Source: Haloarcula argentinensis DSM 12282 (GTDB lineage: Archaea; Halobacteriota; Halobacteria; Halobacteriales; Haloarculaceae). Taken from it: a stretch of 40,241 nucleotides of DNA. Under the pieces are notes generated by a model. That model had not been told where the DNA came from. It saw nothing but the letters and a program-made list of their open reading frames with translations, and did no database searches. The stretch is from assembly GCA_000336895.1 (NCBI GenBank), contig AOLX01000010.1:77128-117368 (forward strand), given 5' to 3'. Within the stretch, counting starts at the first letter, position 1; every line of letters starts with the position of its first letter. Shown piece by piece: positions 6,498 to 14,907 of this stretch. The translations under genes and the position numbers were made by a program.

Positions 6498-7178
6498 TCA
6501 GTCGAGGCCGGGGAGTCGTTCAGCGATGATGACGCCGCCCCTCGGCCCCTCCAAGTACAGTGCTGTGTGCCCACGAAAGTAGAGGGTGTATCGGTCTGGA
6601 ACGTACTGGTGGCCGGTCGAAAGCGTCGCGATGGCCTTCGACAAGAGCCGTGCCGAGAACAGTGGGTCGCCACGATGATTCGCCAGGCGGCCAGATTGCA
6701 GTGGCTCCCAGCTGTCGAACCCGTGGTCTGCTGGCGGCGTCAGTGTCGTCCGGGCCGTAGCGATCAGGTAGTCAGCCCCGCTGACAACTTTGCCAGCCGT
6801 GTTCGCGACATCTGGAATGAATTCCACATTCCCCCCGAAGTCGGTTATCGTCTCGTTTTCCCAACGCAATGCTTCTGGATGGCCGGCGACCGGCACCGGC
6901 GGGCCTCGGAAGCCCTCGCTTCGGATGTGGGATTTTGCTTTGCTCTCGCAACCGAATGTCTCCCCGCAGGTACACTCGAACGATTCGTCGTTGCGGTAGT
7001 AGCCGTCAGTATCCTGTGAGCGGACAAGTTCGCCGTCGTCGTCCATGTAGATGGTATCGACATACCCCCACGAGTACGACACCTCGATCTCATGCTCCTG
7101 TCCGGGCTTGCTGAAGTCGAAGCCGGCTTGCTGGTCTGGCTGTCCGTCCTGCGTCTGAGTCGGGTCAGTTGCAGTCAT
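6498..7178 (-). CDS. Hypothetical protein, 226 aa, with a zinc-like N-terminal segment
   Basis: The N-terminal 90 residues are acidic and contain a possible degenerate zinc finger (FECTCGETFGCESKAKSHI). The C-terminal ~130 residues are the same domain as in the 5998-6462 protein. It starts at the ATG 7178, which abuts hairpin element 8. An inverted repeat TTAACCAACA...TGTTGGTTAA (7223-7253) lies farther upstream. Its stop is about 10 bp from the box of the next cassette. Function unknown. Confidence 0.8.
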   Translation of the reverse strand: MTATDPTQTQDGQPDQQAGFDFSKPGQEHEIEVSYSWGYVDTIYMDDDGELVRSQDTDGYYRNDESFECTCGETFGCESKAKSHIRSEGFRGPPVPVAGHPEALRWENETITDFGGNVEFIPDVANTAGKVVSGADYLIATARTTLTPPADHGFDSWEPLQSGRLANHRGDPLFSARLLSKAIATLSTGHQYVPDRYTLYFRGHTALYLEGPRGGVIIAERLPGLD

Positions 7179-7206
7179 CCTCTCACCCGCCAGAGGAACA
7201 CAAAAT
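7179..7206 (-). promoter_or_regulatory. Hairpin promoter/leader element 8
   Basis: Perfect 5-bp arms CCTCT (7179-7183) and AGAGG (7192-7196), loop GGCGGGTG in sense, box ATTTTGTG at 7199-7206. The ATG directly follows. Confidence 0.75.
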
Positions 7207-7222
7207 CGCCTGGCACAGAGTA

Positions 7223-7253
7223 TTAACCAACAGAAGTGATGAGTGTTGGTTAA
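7223..7253. promoter_or_regulatory. TTAACCAACA inverted repeat A (possible operator)
   Basis: Perfect 10-bp arms TTAACCAACA (7223-7232) and TGTTGGTTAA (7244-7253) with an 11-bp spacer, so the arm centres lie 21 bp apart (two helical turns). It is upstream of the T-rich box of the 6498-7178 gene. The same arms recur twice upstream of the 15247-15510 gene. Confidence 0.6.
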
Positions 7254-7279
7254 GAGAGTCGATATCGCTGGTTTGCGCG

Positions 7280-8122
7280 CTATCCATCCTGTTCTCCCTC
7301 CCCACCGTCGGTCGCAAGACTCGTCTGTCTCGTGGCAAGGAACCGCTCAGGGACGTTCTCGAATGCATCCAGCCCAGCCTGCTCAGTCCCCTCGACGTCG
7401 ACGCCACTGTGCTCTGTTTGCCACGTAGCAGAGTCACGCTTGAAGCCCCCGTCAAAGGCCGAGAGTTCTGATCGTCGGGCTGGAGCCGCTGCCGACGAGA
7501 GTTCCTCGGCGCGGTCTGAGAGCCATCCCATTTGGTCGAACATCCCGTCGAAGTCTCGCTCCTGGAAGGGGAAGCGGACTGTCGCTTTCAGGGGAAGAGC
7601 AGTGTACGTCTCCCGCCCGGTCCGAATCGCAGTTGGTCGTCCCTCGAAGATGCCACGGTCGCGCAGCGCGTCGATGTAGTCGCCACCGGCCAGAACGACC
7701 AACTCCCGACAGGGGGCCTCCTGTTGATCGGCAGCGTATGGCCGCCGGAGCCAATCGCCCAGTGATGAATGGACACGGAGCGCCCACTGATCTAGTCGGC
7801 TCTCAACTCGGTCCCCTGACGGCAGCCGATAATTGGCTTCTCCCTCGATGGGTTCTCCGCGCAGGTCCTCGATGGTCGTGTCGTATGGGGCGACCGTCTG
7901 CCGAGGCATTAGTATCGCGTGCTCCGCAGAGAGGACACCCCAAGTATTCGCTCGTCGGTCAGCAGTTCGAGCCCACTGGACGGCCTCCTCAGCAAGCGAT
8001 CGCTTGACCGAGAAATATGACGATGTGTAGAGGTTGCGAGCCTCAGCTGGATCGTCGGTTTTCGCGTCACTGCACCCGACAAGGACGAAGCGGCCACGGG
8101 TCCGCTCTGTCTGTGTTGTCAT
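7280..8122 (-). CDS. DUF6884-like protein, 280 aa
   Basis: The N-terminal ~150 residues carry the DUF6884-type pattern: a strand RGRFVLVGCSDAKTD, then ARNLYTSSYFSVKR, then WGVLSAEHAILMPRQTVAPYD. The family resembles YaaA-like folds and is found widely in archaea and phages; its biochemical role is unknown to me. A Rossmann-like LVVLAGGDYIDALR follows, and the C-terminal 100 residues are polar. The ATG at 8122 is chosen over an extension through the promoter hairpin. Single-gene cassette. Confidence 0.8.
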   Translation of the reverse strand: MTTQTERTRGRFVLVGCSDAKTDDPAEARNLYTSSYFSVKRSLAEEAVQWARTADRRANTWGVLSAEHAILMPRQTVAPYDTTIEDLRGEPIEGEANYRLPSGDRVESRLDQWALRVHSSLGDWLRRPYAADQQEAPCRELVVLAGGDYIDALRDRGIFEGRPTAIRTGRETYTALPLKATVRFPFQERDFDGMFDQMGWLSDRAEELSSAAAPARRSELSAFDGGFKRDSATWQTEHSGVDVEGTEQAGLDAFENVPERFLATRQTSLATDGGEGEQDG

Positions 8123-8129
8123 GATCTGT

Positions 8130-8160
8130 CTCCCTCGTCTAGAGAGGGAGTCACAAAATT
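8130..8160 (-). promoter_or_regulatory. Hairpin promoter/leader element 9
   Basis: Perfect 7-bp arms CTCCCTC (8130-8136) and GAGGGAG (8144-8150) with loop TCTAGAC in sense, box AATTTTGTGA at 8151-8160. The ATG is 7 bp downstream. The arm sequence differs from the other elements, but both arms have changed together. Confidence 0.7.
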
Positions 8161-8284
8161 GCGGCTCGACGAGATACACGGCTGCTCAGTGATGGCTCTT
8201 GCCTAATCTGGCGAAATAGACATAGTAGACCTGACATTGGTACAGAATGGCGTGCAAGGTATAGAGGGTGTATTCATCACACTA

Positions 8285-8563
8285 ATGGTGGAAAAGAAGG
8301 AATCTCTGGTCATGTCCTCCGAGACAACTGCGCTCCTTGGCTCGATTCGTCAGTGGCTATTGGTCATCGTATTTCTGCTCGGAGTGGGGGTACTCACACT
8401 GGCTCATATTGGATATGTCCAAAATAATACTCAGATGTTGTTTTGGCAGAGTCTCGTATTCAGCGTTTCAGGCGTACTCGGAGGCCTCATCGCTACTATT
8501 GCTGGTATCAAACTACTCGGCAGCTACTCATCGTCTTCGCCTGATGGGCACCCGACCGAGTAA
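8285..8563 (+). CDS. Small two-helix membrane protein, 92 aa
   Basis: Two hydrophobic segments, WLLVIVFLLGVGVLTLAHIGYV and SLVFSVSGVLGGLIATIAGIKLL, with a short polar N-terminus and a hydrophilic tail. ATGs at 8285 and 8312 are both possible; 8285 keeps the basic MVEKKE start. It lies in a more AT-rich stretch with no hairpin element. Function unknown. Confidence 0.55.
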   Translation: MVEKKESLVMSSETTALLGSIRQWLLVIVFLLGVGVLTLAHIGYVQNNTQMLFWQSLVFSVSGVLGGLIATIAGIKLLGSYSSSSPDGHPTE

Positions 8564-8695
8564 TCTAGTAGACTTCACAACTCACAACGCTGCGCTACGA
8601 GATACGCGCCCTGTATTCATCACCAGTGATTATAACAGATCTCAGATAATACTGCTCCGCTGGGTTCGGTAAGAGCCTCAGTAGCAGTCCCTGTT

Positions 8696-9637
8696 CTAGC
8701 CGTGAACCTCAGTAGGAGTGAGTCCGGCCCGGTATTCTACTCTGTCTCGCTCGTGCTGGCTCCGGTACGCGAGTGTCTGTCCGTTCTCGTACTCGACGAC
8801 AATCGCATCCTCAAGGCCGTCCACAGTCGCTCTCGAACCGTCAGCAGCCCAGACGGGGTCCATCGGTTCCGCTGTTAGCGGATTCCGCTCTGTCTCTGCA
8901 GTGGGCCACACACCCCGCGATTTCCAGTATGACCGGATGTGTCGCAAACTCTCTCGAACCGTCTCTCGGATCGAGAGATGGTCCGCACTCCCGTAGCCGT
9001 GTGGTGAGAAATACTCCCCGTGAAGTGCCGCTAAGTGGACCCCGTTCCAGTCGACGCCGACGATATCGGCTGGCTCCTCGCCGGTCACACGCGGCTGTGT
9101 TAGCTCCTCGATTACTGGATACTGCTTCGTGGGACTTGCCCCTAGCAGATGCACGCGCCGCCCCCGCCAATCGACGATGTCCGTGTACTCCTCGGCAGTC
9201 TGGTCAGAGTAGCCCATCGGGTAGCCGAGTATCATGTCCTCGTCGATTACGTCGATTGCTTCGTGGCATTTCGGAACGATGATGACCTCGGTCCCCGGAA
9301 ACTTCCGTTTCAGCTCCCGTCCGGCTTGGTTGTACCGACGGGCTTCTTGCCGGTCGTATGCGTCGCCAAGCATCCCAACCGACGGCTCGTACCGCTCGAA
9401 GCGCTCGATATACCGGTCCAAATCTGGATTCCGGAAGTCGTTGTCCAGAATCTCAATCGGGACCTCGACGTTCCGCAGCGAGGACTGGTAGGTGTAGTCC
9501 TCGCGAACACCGACGGTGAATCCGAGACGGTAAGCATCGATTACGAAGGGCTCGCGATGGAGGAAGCCAATGTACTCAGCCTGCTGTGCATCGCCGACAG
9601 CCGCCGCTGACCAAGAGTGTCGTGCCTCAGAAGACAT
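8696..9637 (-). CDS. tRNA-guanine-transglycosylase-like (TIM-barrel) protein, 313 aa
   Basis: The middle of the protein reads as successive strands and helices resembling the second half of a TGT/DpdA barrel: SVGMLGDAYD, EVIIVPKC, DMILGYPMGYS, then RRVHLLGASPTKQYPVIEEL and DIVGVDWNGVHLA. The VHLLG segment matches the VHLFG motif of archaeal TGT. TGT enzymes swap guanine for a deazaguanine in tRNA, and DpdA paralogues do so in DNA. I recall a haloarchaeal DUF6610 with this look. The start is the ATG 9637 downstream of hairpin element 10. The fold is an inference and the active site is not verified. Confidence 0.6.
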   Translation of the reverse strand: MSSEARHSWSAAAVGDAQQAEYIGFLHREPFVIDAYRLGFTVGVREDYTYQSSLRNVEVPIEILDNDFRNPDLDRYIERFERYEPSVGMLGDAYDRQEARRYNQAGRELKRKFPGTEVIIVPKCHEAIDVIDEDMILGYPMGYSDQTAEEYTDIVDWRGRRVHLLGASPTKQYPVIEELTQPRVTGEEPADIVGVDWNGVHLAALHGEYFSPHGYGSADHLSIRETVRESLRHIRSYWKSRGVWPTAETERNPLTAEPMDPVWAADGSRATVDGLEDAIVVEYENGQTLAYRSQHERDRVEYRAGLTPTEVHG

Positions 9638-9662
9638 CGAAATCACCGAGCGCACCGACCGG

Positions 9663-9691
9663 CGCGCCCAGCTGGCAGGCGCGGCAAAAAA
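9663..9691 (-). promoter_or_regulatory. Hairpin promoter/leader element 10 (diverged)
   Basis: Arms CGCGCC (9663-9668) and GGCGCG (9678-9683) are perfect but unlike the CCTC or CCCC arms elsewhere. They flank a 9-nt loop, with a run of T in sense at 9686-9691. It lies 25 bp upstream of the TGT-like gene and is placed in the family by layout only. Confidence 0.45.
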
Positions 9692-9700
9692 CGACCCCGC

Positions 9701-9710
9701 GGCTTAAATA
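9701..9710 (+). promoter_or_regulatory. TATA-like box for the 9738 gene
   Basis: GGCTTAAATA lies about 30 bp upstream of the ATG at 9738, the normal archaeal TATA spacing for a short or absent leader. It supports that start over the in-frame GTG at 9726. Confidence 0.5.
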
Positions 9711-9737
9711 CCGAGACGCGAGGAAGTGTCTGTCAGA

Positions 9738-10604
9738 ATGAAGGAAGGCATCGAATCGCAGTACGACGACCCTGACAGCCACCGGGGCGACTACCCGCCG
9801 GACTGGCCCTACAGGATCGTCTTCCGGAAGCAGTTGGACAACAACACTTGCGCCAACTGCGAGATGCAGTACCCCTCGGAAGAGTTGGAGGTCCTGCGAC
9901 GAATCCCTGCCGAGAACGGCGGGACGAACAAAACCACGAACCTACTAACAGTGTGCTCTACCTGCGAAGACGCTGTCAAGCAGGAGGGCCGTCTAAACCT
10001 CCCACAGTCGCTCAAAGAAGAGCCTGCCGGCGGTTCCGAAGAGGACACTCACAGAGTCTTGCCGCTGCAGAGTGACGTCCCAAGGACTGAGGAAACTGAG
10101 ACTGACGTGACCGAACAGGCGGGGCAGTCCCGAGGGTCCTCCCGCTTGGAGGTCAACCATATTCCACGGTCGACGAGGACTCCAACCGACCGACCGACGA
10201 CGGAGGGGAGCGATGAACAGTCCGACCAGGGCGACACTGCCGACGAGCGTGCTATATCGAGTCGGGTGCTCTTCGCGTCCATCGGGGGGACAGCGATGGT
10301 TCTGGCATATCTCTGTGCGATTGCTGTCGCCTCTTTCTTGCCCCCGCTTGTGAGTGACGTAGCGTTCTACGGCCTTCCGCTGGCAGGGCTCGTGACCGGA
10401 GTCCGATGGCGGCTCTCGACAGCCGTTGCGTCCGCCTACGTAGTCAGCATGTATGCTGCACTCTGGCAGGTCTTCTCGGCGGAGCCGTCAGTACCGGGGT
10501 GGGTCCCCGTAATCGCGCCACTAGCTGGGATTGCCTACGGACTCGTCGTTGAGCGGACTGGGTTCTCGCTACGGAACCACTTCCGTTCTCAGATTCGCGA
10601 TTGA
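9738..10604 (+). CDS. Degenerate HNH-like zinc domain fused to a four-helix membrane domain, 288 aa
   Basis: Residues 35-85 form a treble-clef/HNH-like unit: CANC, then LEVLRRIPAENGG, then TNLLTVCSTC. The usual catalytic His is replaced by Arg, so nuclease activity is doubtful. A polar linker (about 90-175) leads to four hydrophobic segments: FASIGGTAMVLAYLCAIAVA, LVSDVAFYGLPLAGLVTG, AVASAYVVSMYAALW and WVPVIAPLAGIAYGLVV. It is divergent from the TGT-like gene and its 3' end overlaps the GIY-YIG-like gene by 16 bp. A sensor-plus-membrane architecture can occur in defence effectors, but that is speculation. Confidence 0.7.
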   Translation: MKEGIESQYDDPDSHRGDYPPDWPYRIVFRKQLDNNTCANCEMQYPSEELEVLRRIPAENGGTNKTTNLLTVCSTCEDAVKQEGRLNLPQSLKEEPAGGSEEDTHRVLPLQSDVPRTEETETDVTEQAGQSRGSSRLEVNHIPRSTRTPTDRPTTEGSDEQSDQGDTADERAISSRVLFASIGGTAMVLAYLCAIAVASFLPPLVSDVAFYGLPLAGLVTGVRWRLSTAVASAYVVSMYAALWQVFSAEPSVPGWVPVIAPLAGIAYGLVVERTGFSLRNHFRSQIRD

Positions 10605-11341
10605 TGATCCAGCGCTTCTGTTGACGAAATATACGCCGACAACTGGTCCACGACAGAGGGGTCAAACTCGTCAGAGACGTGTCGCACGTTCCACAACCCA
10701 GATTGATACACCTCAGATTTCGGCGAGTGATATCCAAGCCAATCGAGGTCTGACGGTCCTGCGGAACGACGATGATGCGATACCATCGCGATTGTATTTG
10801 ACTCAATCACCGCTCTGTCACACTCGGGTCCGGGGTCGCCCGGAATGTCAACCCAGAGAAACGGCAGATCCCGGATATACTCCGACACACGCTGTTCAAG
10901 TTCGTGTTCCTGCTCGCGAACAGCGGTCGTCTCGGCGTCGGGATTTTGCTCGCACCAGTGGGGATACTCGTCGTGCCAGCCGTGCTTCTCGATCAGTGCC
11001 CGTCCAACGTGCAACCTGAAAATCGAGCCTCGGTGGTTGCCACCGCCGGCGTACTTCCCGCGAACGTTCCCACGATGTTGCCTGAGTCGGTTCCAGAGCG
11101 TATTCGACGAACCAGCACTGACGCCGACGGTGCCGATACGGGAGAGTCGCCAGTCGACCGCCCTCGTTGCGCGAAGGTCGCTTGCTGGCGAGAAGAAAAA
11201 GTACACTCCTCGGTCGGGCCAGTCCAGCCGACCGTTTACATCCCCGAGGTAGTATGGGCCTCCGATCTGGTCACGCAAATCTGCCAGCACACTCAGAAAC
11301 TGTCCGACAGGGCTGCCGCCCGACGCTGCTGTTGAACGCAT
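10589..11341 (-). CDS. GIY-YIG-like protein, 250 aa
   Basis: Segments resemble a GIY-YIG fold: GVYFFF (45-50), RIGTVG (68-73), TLWNRLRQHRG (81-91) and HRGSIFRLHVG (103-113). GIY-YIG enzymes cut DNA, but the canonical GIY...YIG pair is altered (GVY...RIG) and the catalytic Glu is not clear. The C-terminal half is unassigned. The ATG at 11341 is 4 bp from hairpin element 11. It could be an active nuclease or a structural relative. Confidence 0.6.
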   Translation of the reverse strand: MRSTAASGGSPVGQFLSVLADLRDQIGGPYYLGDVNGRLDWPDRGVYFFFSPASDLRATRAVDWRLSRIGTVGVSAGSSNTLWNRLRQHRGNVRGKYAGGGNHRGSIFRLHVGRALIEKHGWHDEYPHWCEQNPDAETTAVREQEHELEQRVSEYIRDLPFLWVDIPGDPGPECDRAVIESNTIAMVSHHRRSAGPSDLDWLGYHSPKSEVYQSGLWNVRHVSDEFDPSVVDQLSAYISSTEALDHQSRI

Positions 11342-11345
11342 CTTG

Positions 11346-11377
11346 GACTCCCTCGGCCACCAGGGGAGTCACAAAAC
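11346..11377 (-). promoter_or_regulatory. Hairpin promoter/leader element 11
   Basis: Perfect 7-bp arms GACTCCC (11346-11352) and GGGAGTC (11364-11370), 11-nt loop CTGGTGGCCGA in sense, box TTTTGT at 11371-11377. Confidence 0.7.
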
Positions 11378-11415
11378 ACTCCTCTCAAGCATGACTGGAA
11401 AGACACCGCTCCCTC

Positions 11416-12375
11416 TCAGCTGTCACCCTCGACGGCATCGATCAAATCTGCTGCAGTCGATGAGATACGGTCCAGCCGGTCCCGCAACGTCTCTGGTGCG
11501 TCACCGTCCCACGCCGCGAGGTAGAACGCCGAGTTGTCGGGGTCCAGCCCAAAGTGGCGACTGACCACGTAGGCAACTGCCTCGGCCTCGACCTCACGCT
11601 TCGAACGCTCCGCCTCATCCTCAACATCGAAGTGAAGATCGGCGTGTGCGAACTCGTGGATCAGTGTACTCGCAAGAGCGGCCCGGTTGTCCCGGTCAAC
11701 CGCTTCCACCATCGGATTCGTGGTCGTCACGCTCCGACGCTCGCAAACACCCCGTGCAGATCCATGCTTCCATTCTTCGGGAGCGACGATTCTCGCGTCG
11801 ACACCGATCTCGTCGGTGGCGTCCAACAAGTCCTCGACAAGTCCATCCGGGTTGCCGTGGGCTTCTGTCTCCAGTTCGGGAAGCGGCTCGCCATCAGTCT
11901 GTGAGATATCGAACACCGACGTTGGCCGAAACCCGACCAGTCCCCGTCGCCACTGCTCGGGGTCTGTCTCGTCGTACTCACAGTCCGTGTTCTCGTGATA
12001 CGACGGCGAGTTTCCACATTCGGGGCATTTCTTCGTGATGATCGGAGCCCAGATCCAGATGGCGTCCTCGCCTTTCTGGACGTACCGGTCGAAGTCATTC
12101 TGCCACGTATTGTAGCCGGCGACCCGGGTTGCCTCGGGACACTGGAGTTTGATCAACAGCGTGTTCCGGGCCGAATAGTCGTGGAACTTCGATTGGACGT
12201 CAAGCCACTGCTGGAACTGCTCGCTGGCCTGGGCTTCGTTCGTGAGGTCGACAAGATCCTCGACCCACGCATCGAGTTTGTCGCGCATCTCCTCGTCCCG
12301 GGAGTCCGAGTTATCGAAGGTGTAGGTGGTCTGCTGACTAGACTGCTCTGGAGTATCTGACTGTATCGTTGACAT
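11416..12375 (-). CDS. ArdC-like antirestriction protein / zincin metallopeptidase
   Basis: 319 aa. The N-terminal ~115 residues match the ArdC ssDNA-binding domain pattern (FHDYSARNTLLIKLQCPEATRVAGYNTW, in two parts). There is a CPEC...C insertion at about 117-132. A C-terminal metallopeptidase domain has HEFAH at 240-244 and a downstream glutamate in EAEAVAYVVSRHFGLD. Plasmid ArdC proteins bind ssDNA and protect incoming plasmids from restriction. The start is the ATG 12375, 32 bp below hairpin element 12. Presence next to a conjugation operon fits an establishment role; the family call is strong. Confidence 0.85.
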   Translation of the reverse strand: MSTIQSDTPEQSSQQTTYTFDNSDSRDEEMRDKLDAWVEDLVDLTNEAQASEQFQQWLDVQSKFHDYSARNTLLIKLQCPEATRVAGYNTWQNDFDRYVQKGEDAIWIWAPIITKKCPECGNSPSYHENTDCEYDETDPEQWRRGLVGFRPTSVFDISQTDGEPLPELETEAHGNPDGLVEDLLDATDEIGVDARIVAPEEWKHGSARGVCERRSVTTTNPMVEAVDRDNRAALASTLIHEFAHADLHFDVEDEAERSKREVEAEAVAYVVSRHFGLDPDNSAFYLAAWDGDAPETLRDRLDRISSTAADLIDAVEGDS

Positions 12376-12407
12376 TGGTCTGTTTCCGGGATGCACTCTC
12401 GGGCACG

Positions 12408-12438
12408 CCCCCGCACCTCCACTGGGGGACAGAAAATT
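12408..12438 (-). promoter_or_regulatory. Hairpin promoter/leader element 12
   Basis: Arms CCCCC (12408-12412) and GGGGG (12424-12428), loop AGTGGAGGTGC in sense, box AATTTTCTG at 12430-12438. Long-leader subclass (ATG 32 bp downstream). Confidence 0.7.
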
Positions 12439-12440
12439 GA

Positions 12441-12575
12441 CTACTGCTGTTGGGACCGCTTTCTGAATCGCTCCGGCGGGTAGAAGACGACGTGGACGGT
12501 ACTACCGAGGTTGTACCACGATTTCGGGAGAACAGAGACTTCTAGCCCCCACTCGGAAGCGAACTCGAAGACGAT
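12441..12575 (-). pseudogene. C-terminal fragment of a truncated cassette gene
   Basis: The open minus-strand frame ends at the TAG 12441-12443, right against the box of element 12, the usual place for an upstream cassette's stop. It reads ...IVFEFASEWGLEVSVLPKS, then a segment ending FYPPERFRKRSQQQ. There is no start codon; the frame breaks at about 12575, where AT-richer DNA begins. I take it as the tail of a gene cut by the insertion of the STAND-like ATPase segment. Confidence 0.5.
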
Positions 12576-12761
12576 CCTGCAGAGCTCATAGATCTTAGTG
12601 ATCCGAATGAACGACACAAGAAGGTGATCCAGTTGGAACCCAACTCTCTCTATGAGCTGGAGAATCCGATTCCTTATGCCAAGGAATACCTACAGAGTTT
12701 GCGCTATACTACGCTTGGGAAGCTACGGCGTGCAGAGACGACAGAAGAGTTGTTTGACTGA
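12567..12761 (+). pseudogene. C-terminal gene fragment on the plus strand
   Basis: The frame LEDDPAELIDLSDPNERHKK and onward to KLRRAETTEELFD ends at the TGA 12759-12761. The composition is protein-like (YELENPIPYAKEYLQSLRY) but there is no start, so only the 3' end of a gene is present. It lies at the left edge of the inserted AT-rich segment and was probably carried in with it. Family not recognised. Confidence 0.4.
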
Positions 12762-12852
12762 GTACAGTGGCCGTCGCACGATTTTTGGGTATCTTTCACT
12801 TTCACTACGCTGTCGGTAGGTATAATGGCAATAATTCAAAACACATGGATAG

Positions 12853-14907
12853 ATGGTTGAGGTCAGATATGAGAAATTGCAGCGGGCAGAAAGCAAGATT
12901 AGAGAAGATGGCAAAGACTTGCATATTTCGGGGGAGCCCGGTATGGGCAAAACCGAGTTTTTGTCTCACCTACAGAGCCGGCTGGAATCGGAATACGCTA
13001 TCGTAAAAAAGGTAGTTCGTCGACAACACGACATCAATAACATCGCTCGTGATATTCTGCATAGCGTTCGTCGAGAAGCGCCAGAGCGGGATTCCAAGCC
13101 TAATTAACTCACGAATATTTCTGCCGGCGTTGGGCCAGTAAGTGGAGGTGGTACTGTTGACGATCGGGTTCGAGATATACACAAAGTAGAAGACCTCACC
13201 ACAGACTGGTCTGGGACGCCACTGATTATTTGTCTAGATGACATCCACAAAATCGCTGACGACGACCAGACAGTTTGTGATTTCATTGGGGAAGTTGCGT
13301 CCGTACTAGGCGATCAAGTTCACCTAATCACTGCAGGACGAATAACGGTTTCAGGTATCCCCGAAGTGCAACAAATATATCTCGACTACTTTGCTGTGAA
13401 TCAGACCAGCAGATTTCTTCAGAATGAGTTCGGGTCTCTCTCAGAGGAAACTGTTCGCAGTGTCCATTCTAAAGTAGACGGCCACCCACTCTATCTCGAC
13501 TTGTTGACCGCTAGTTCTGAATCTGAAGAAGACTTCAGGCTACCGGACGAAGAAGCCTACAGTACGATTGAACAACGTTACATAAATTCTCTACCCTTAG
13601 AAACAGAGGAGTTCCTCCGAAATATCGCCCCACTTCCTGAGTTAGAGGAAAGGAAAGTCAGCGCCATTTTCGAGGGAAAGTCCCAAGCAGAGATCAGCCG
13701 AAGTCTCCGGGCTCTGGAACAGCGTGTTATTGTCCAAGAAGTTAATAGGACCGATGAAGGCGACAAGCTATATAAAATAAATGAGCACTTCCGAGAATTT
13801 TTGCTTCAGAAACATCCAAACCCCGAAGAAATCCATAGGTTAGCTTTTGATTACCACCTAAAAAAGCTACGAGAGATACTCAAAGACGACGCAGATAACG
13901 TTTGGAGACTATTGCTTCCCCACGCATTCAACGTCAAACACCATTTGGAGGGGATCTATGGAGAGGGGAATCCAGAAGACTATCGGCAAGAAATAGATCG
14001 GCTCGGACTTACATATCCAGAGAGAGCACCTGTAATTATCCATACCGGCCTCTCGTTGTTCAATACTGATGTCATCTCTCTGTTCCAAGCAGAACAAGAG
14101 CGATTCAGTGACTGGCTGCTTGAAGAAGCAGAAAATGAGCCGGTTGCAGAGCTGTTAGTTCAGCTGATTGAATTAATGTTGAGTCAATTTGATAATGAGG
14201 ATTCAATGGGATTGTCAGATGTCCAAGTAGACGCCAGTGTTGCTGACTTACCGATGGAGTCCGAGCCTTTCAGCGATATTGACCTAACTGACGAACAAGT
14301 TAGTCACTTACGCCAGTCAGTAATCTATATATTTAGTTTCTTTTTCGAGGAGGAGCCATATCGAAGTGAGGAGCACCGTCAGCATGCTATCAAGAGTTTT
14401 GATAGATATGGTATCTCTGTGGGAGTTCTAAAAGACTTCAAAGAGCAAGTCGAAGAGGTACTACTTGATAGTGAGTTAGGGGACCAAGCAGGGGGAATTA
14501 TTCAGGAGTATTTTGACTCAATGGAGACCGAGTTGGAAAAAGCAGTCATGAGTAGTTTAGACATGTACGAGATGCGTTCGCAGACTCTGGAATTCGGTAT
14601 GGATATGTTTGATAGTGTTCATAAAGAGGCCTTTTTAGAATCTGGTTTGATTACAGACTTAGCGCTTGAATGCGGTGAGACTCTTGAGCAGGCAGATAAT
14701 CCGGCGTTTTCCTTGTTATGGTATAGTCTATTTCTATCGTATTTCCGCCAACATCAAGAAGAGGCAGATTGTTTTGAGGAACTGGTAGACCGATTTGAGG
14801 AGCAGTTATTAGCGAGGAAGTCTTATGAGAAGGGAATAAATAGCCCGATATTCTCCGCAAAGAATACCGAAGAGACAGTTGAGTTAGAGTCGATTAGGAA
14901 GGGCTGA
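12853..14907 (+). pseudogene. STAND/AAA-type ATPase gene interrupted by one in-frame TAA
   Basis: One 685-codon frame broken only by a TAA at codon 85 (13105-13107). Walker A GEPGMGKT is at codons 27-34. Walker B LIICLDDIH is at about codons 124-132, beyond the stop. The rest is a long acidic helical region typical of a STAND sensor. There is no frameshift, and coding character continues without a gap past the TAA. Low GC sets it apart from neighbours and suggests recent transfer. STAND proteins often act in immunity or signalling. As read, only an 84-aa peptide or a later-initiating product lacking Walker A could be made. Readthrough or a sequencing error are alternatives. Confidence 0.75.

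Noticed and set aside
13105..13107. Recoded stop (selenocysteine or pyrrolysine) in the STAND-like gene
   Set aside because: The codon is TAA, which is not used for either amino acid, and no recoding structure is apparent.
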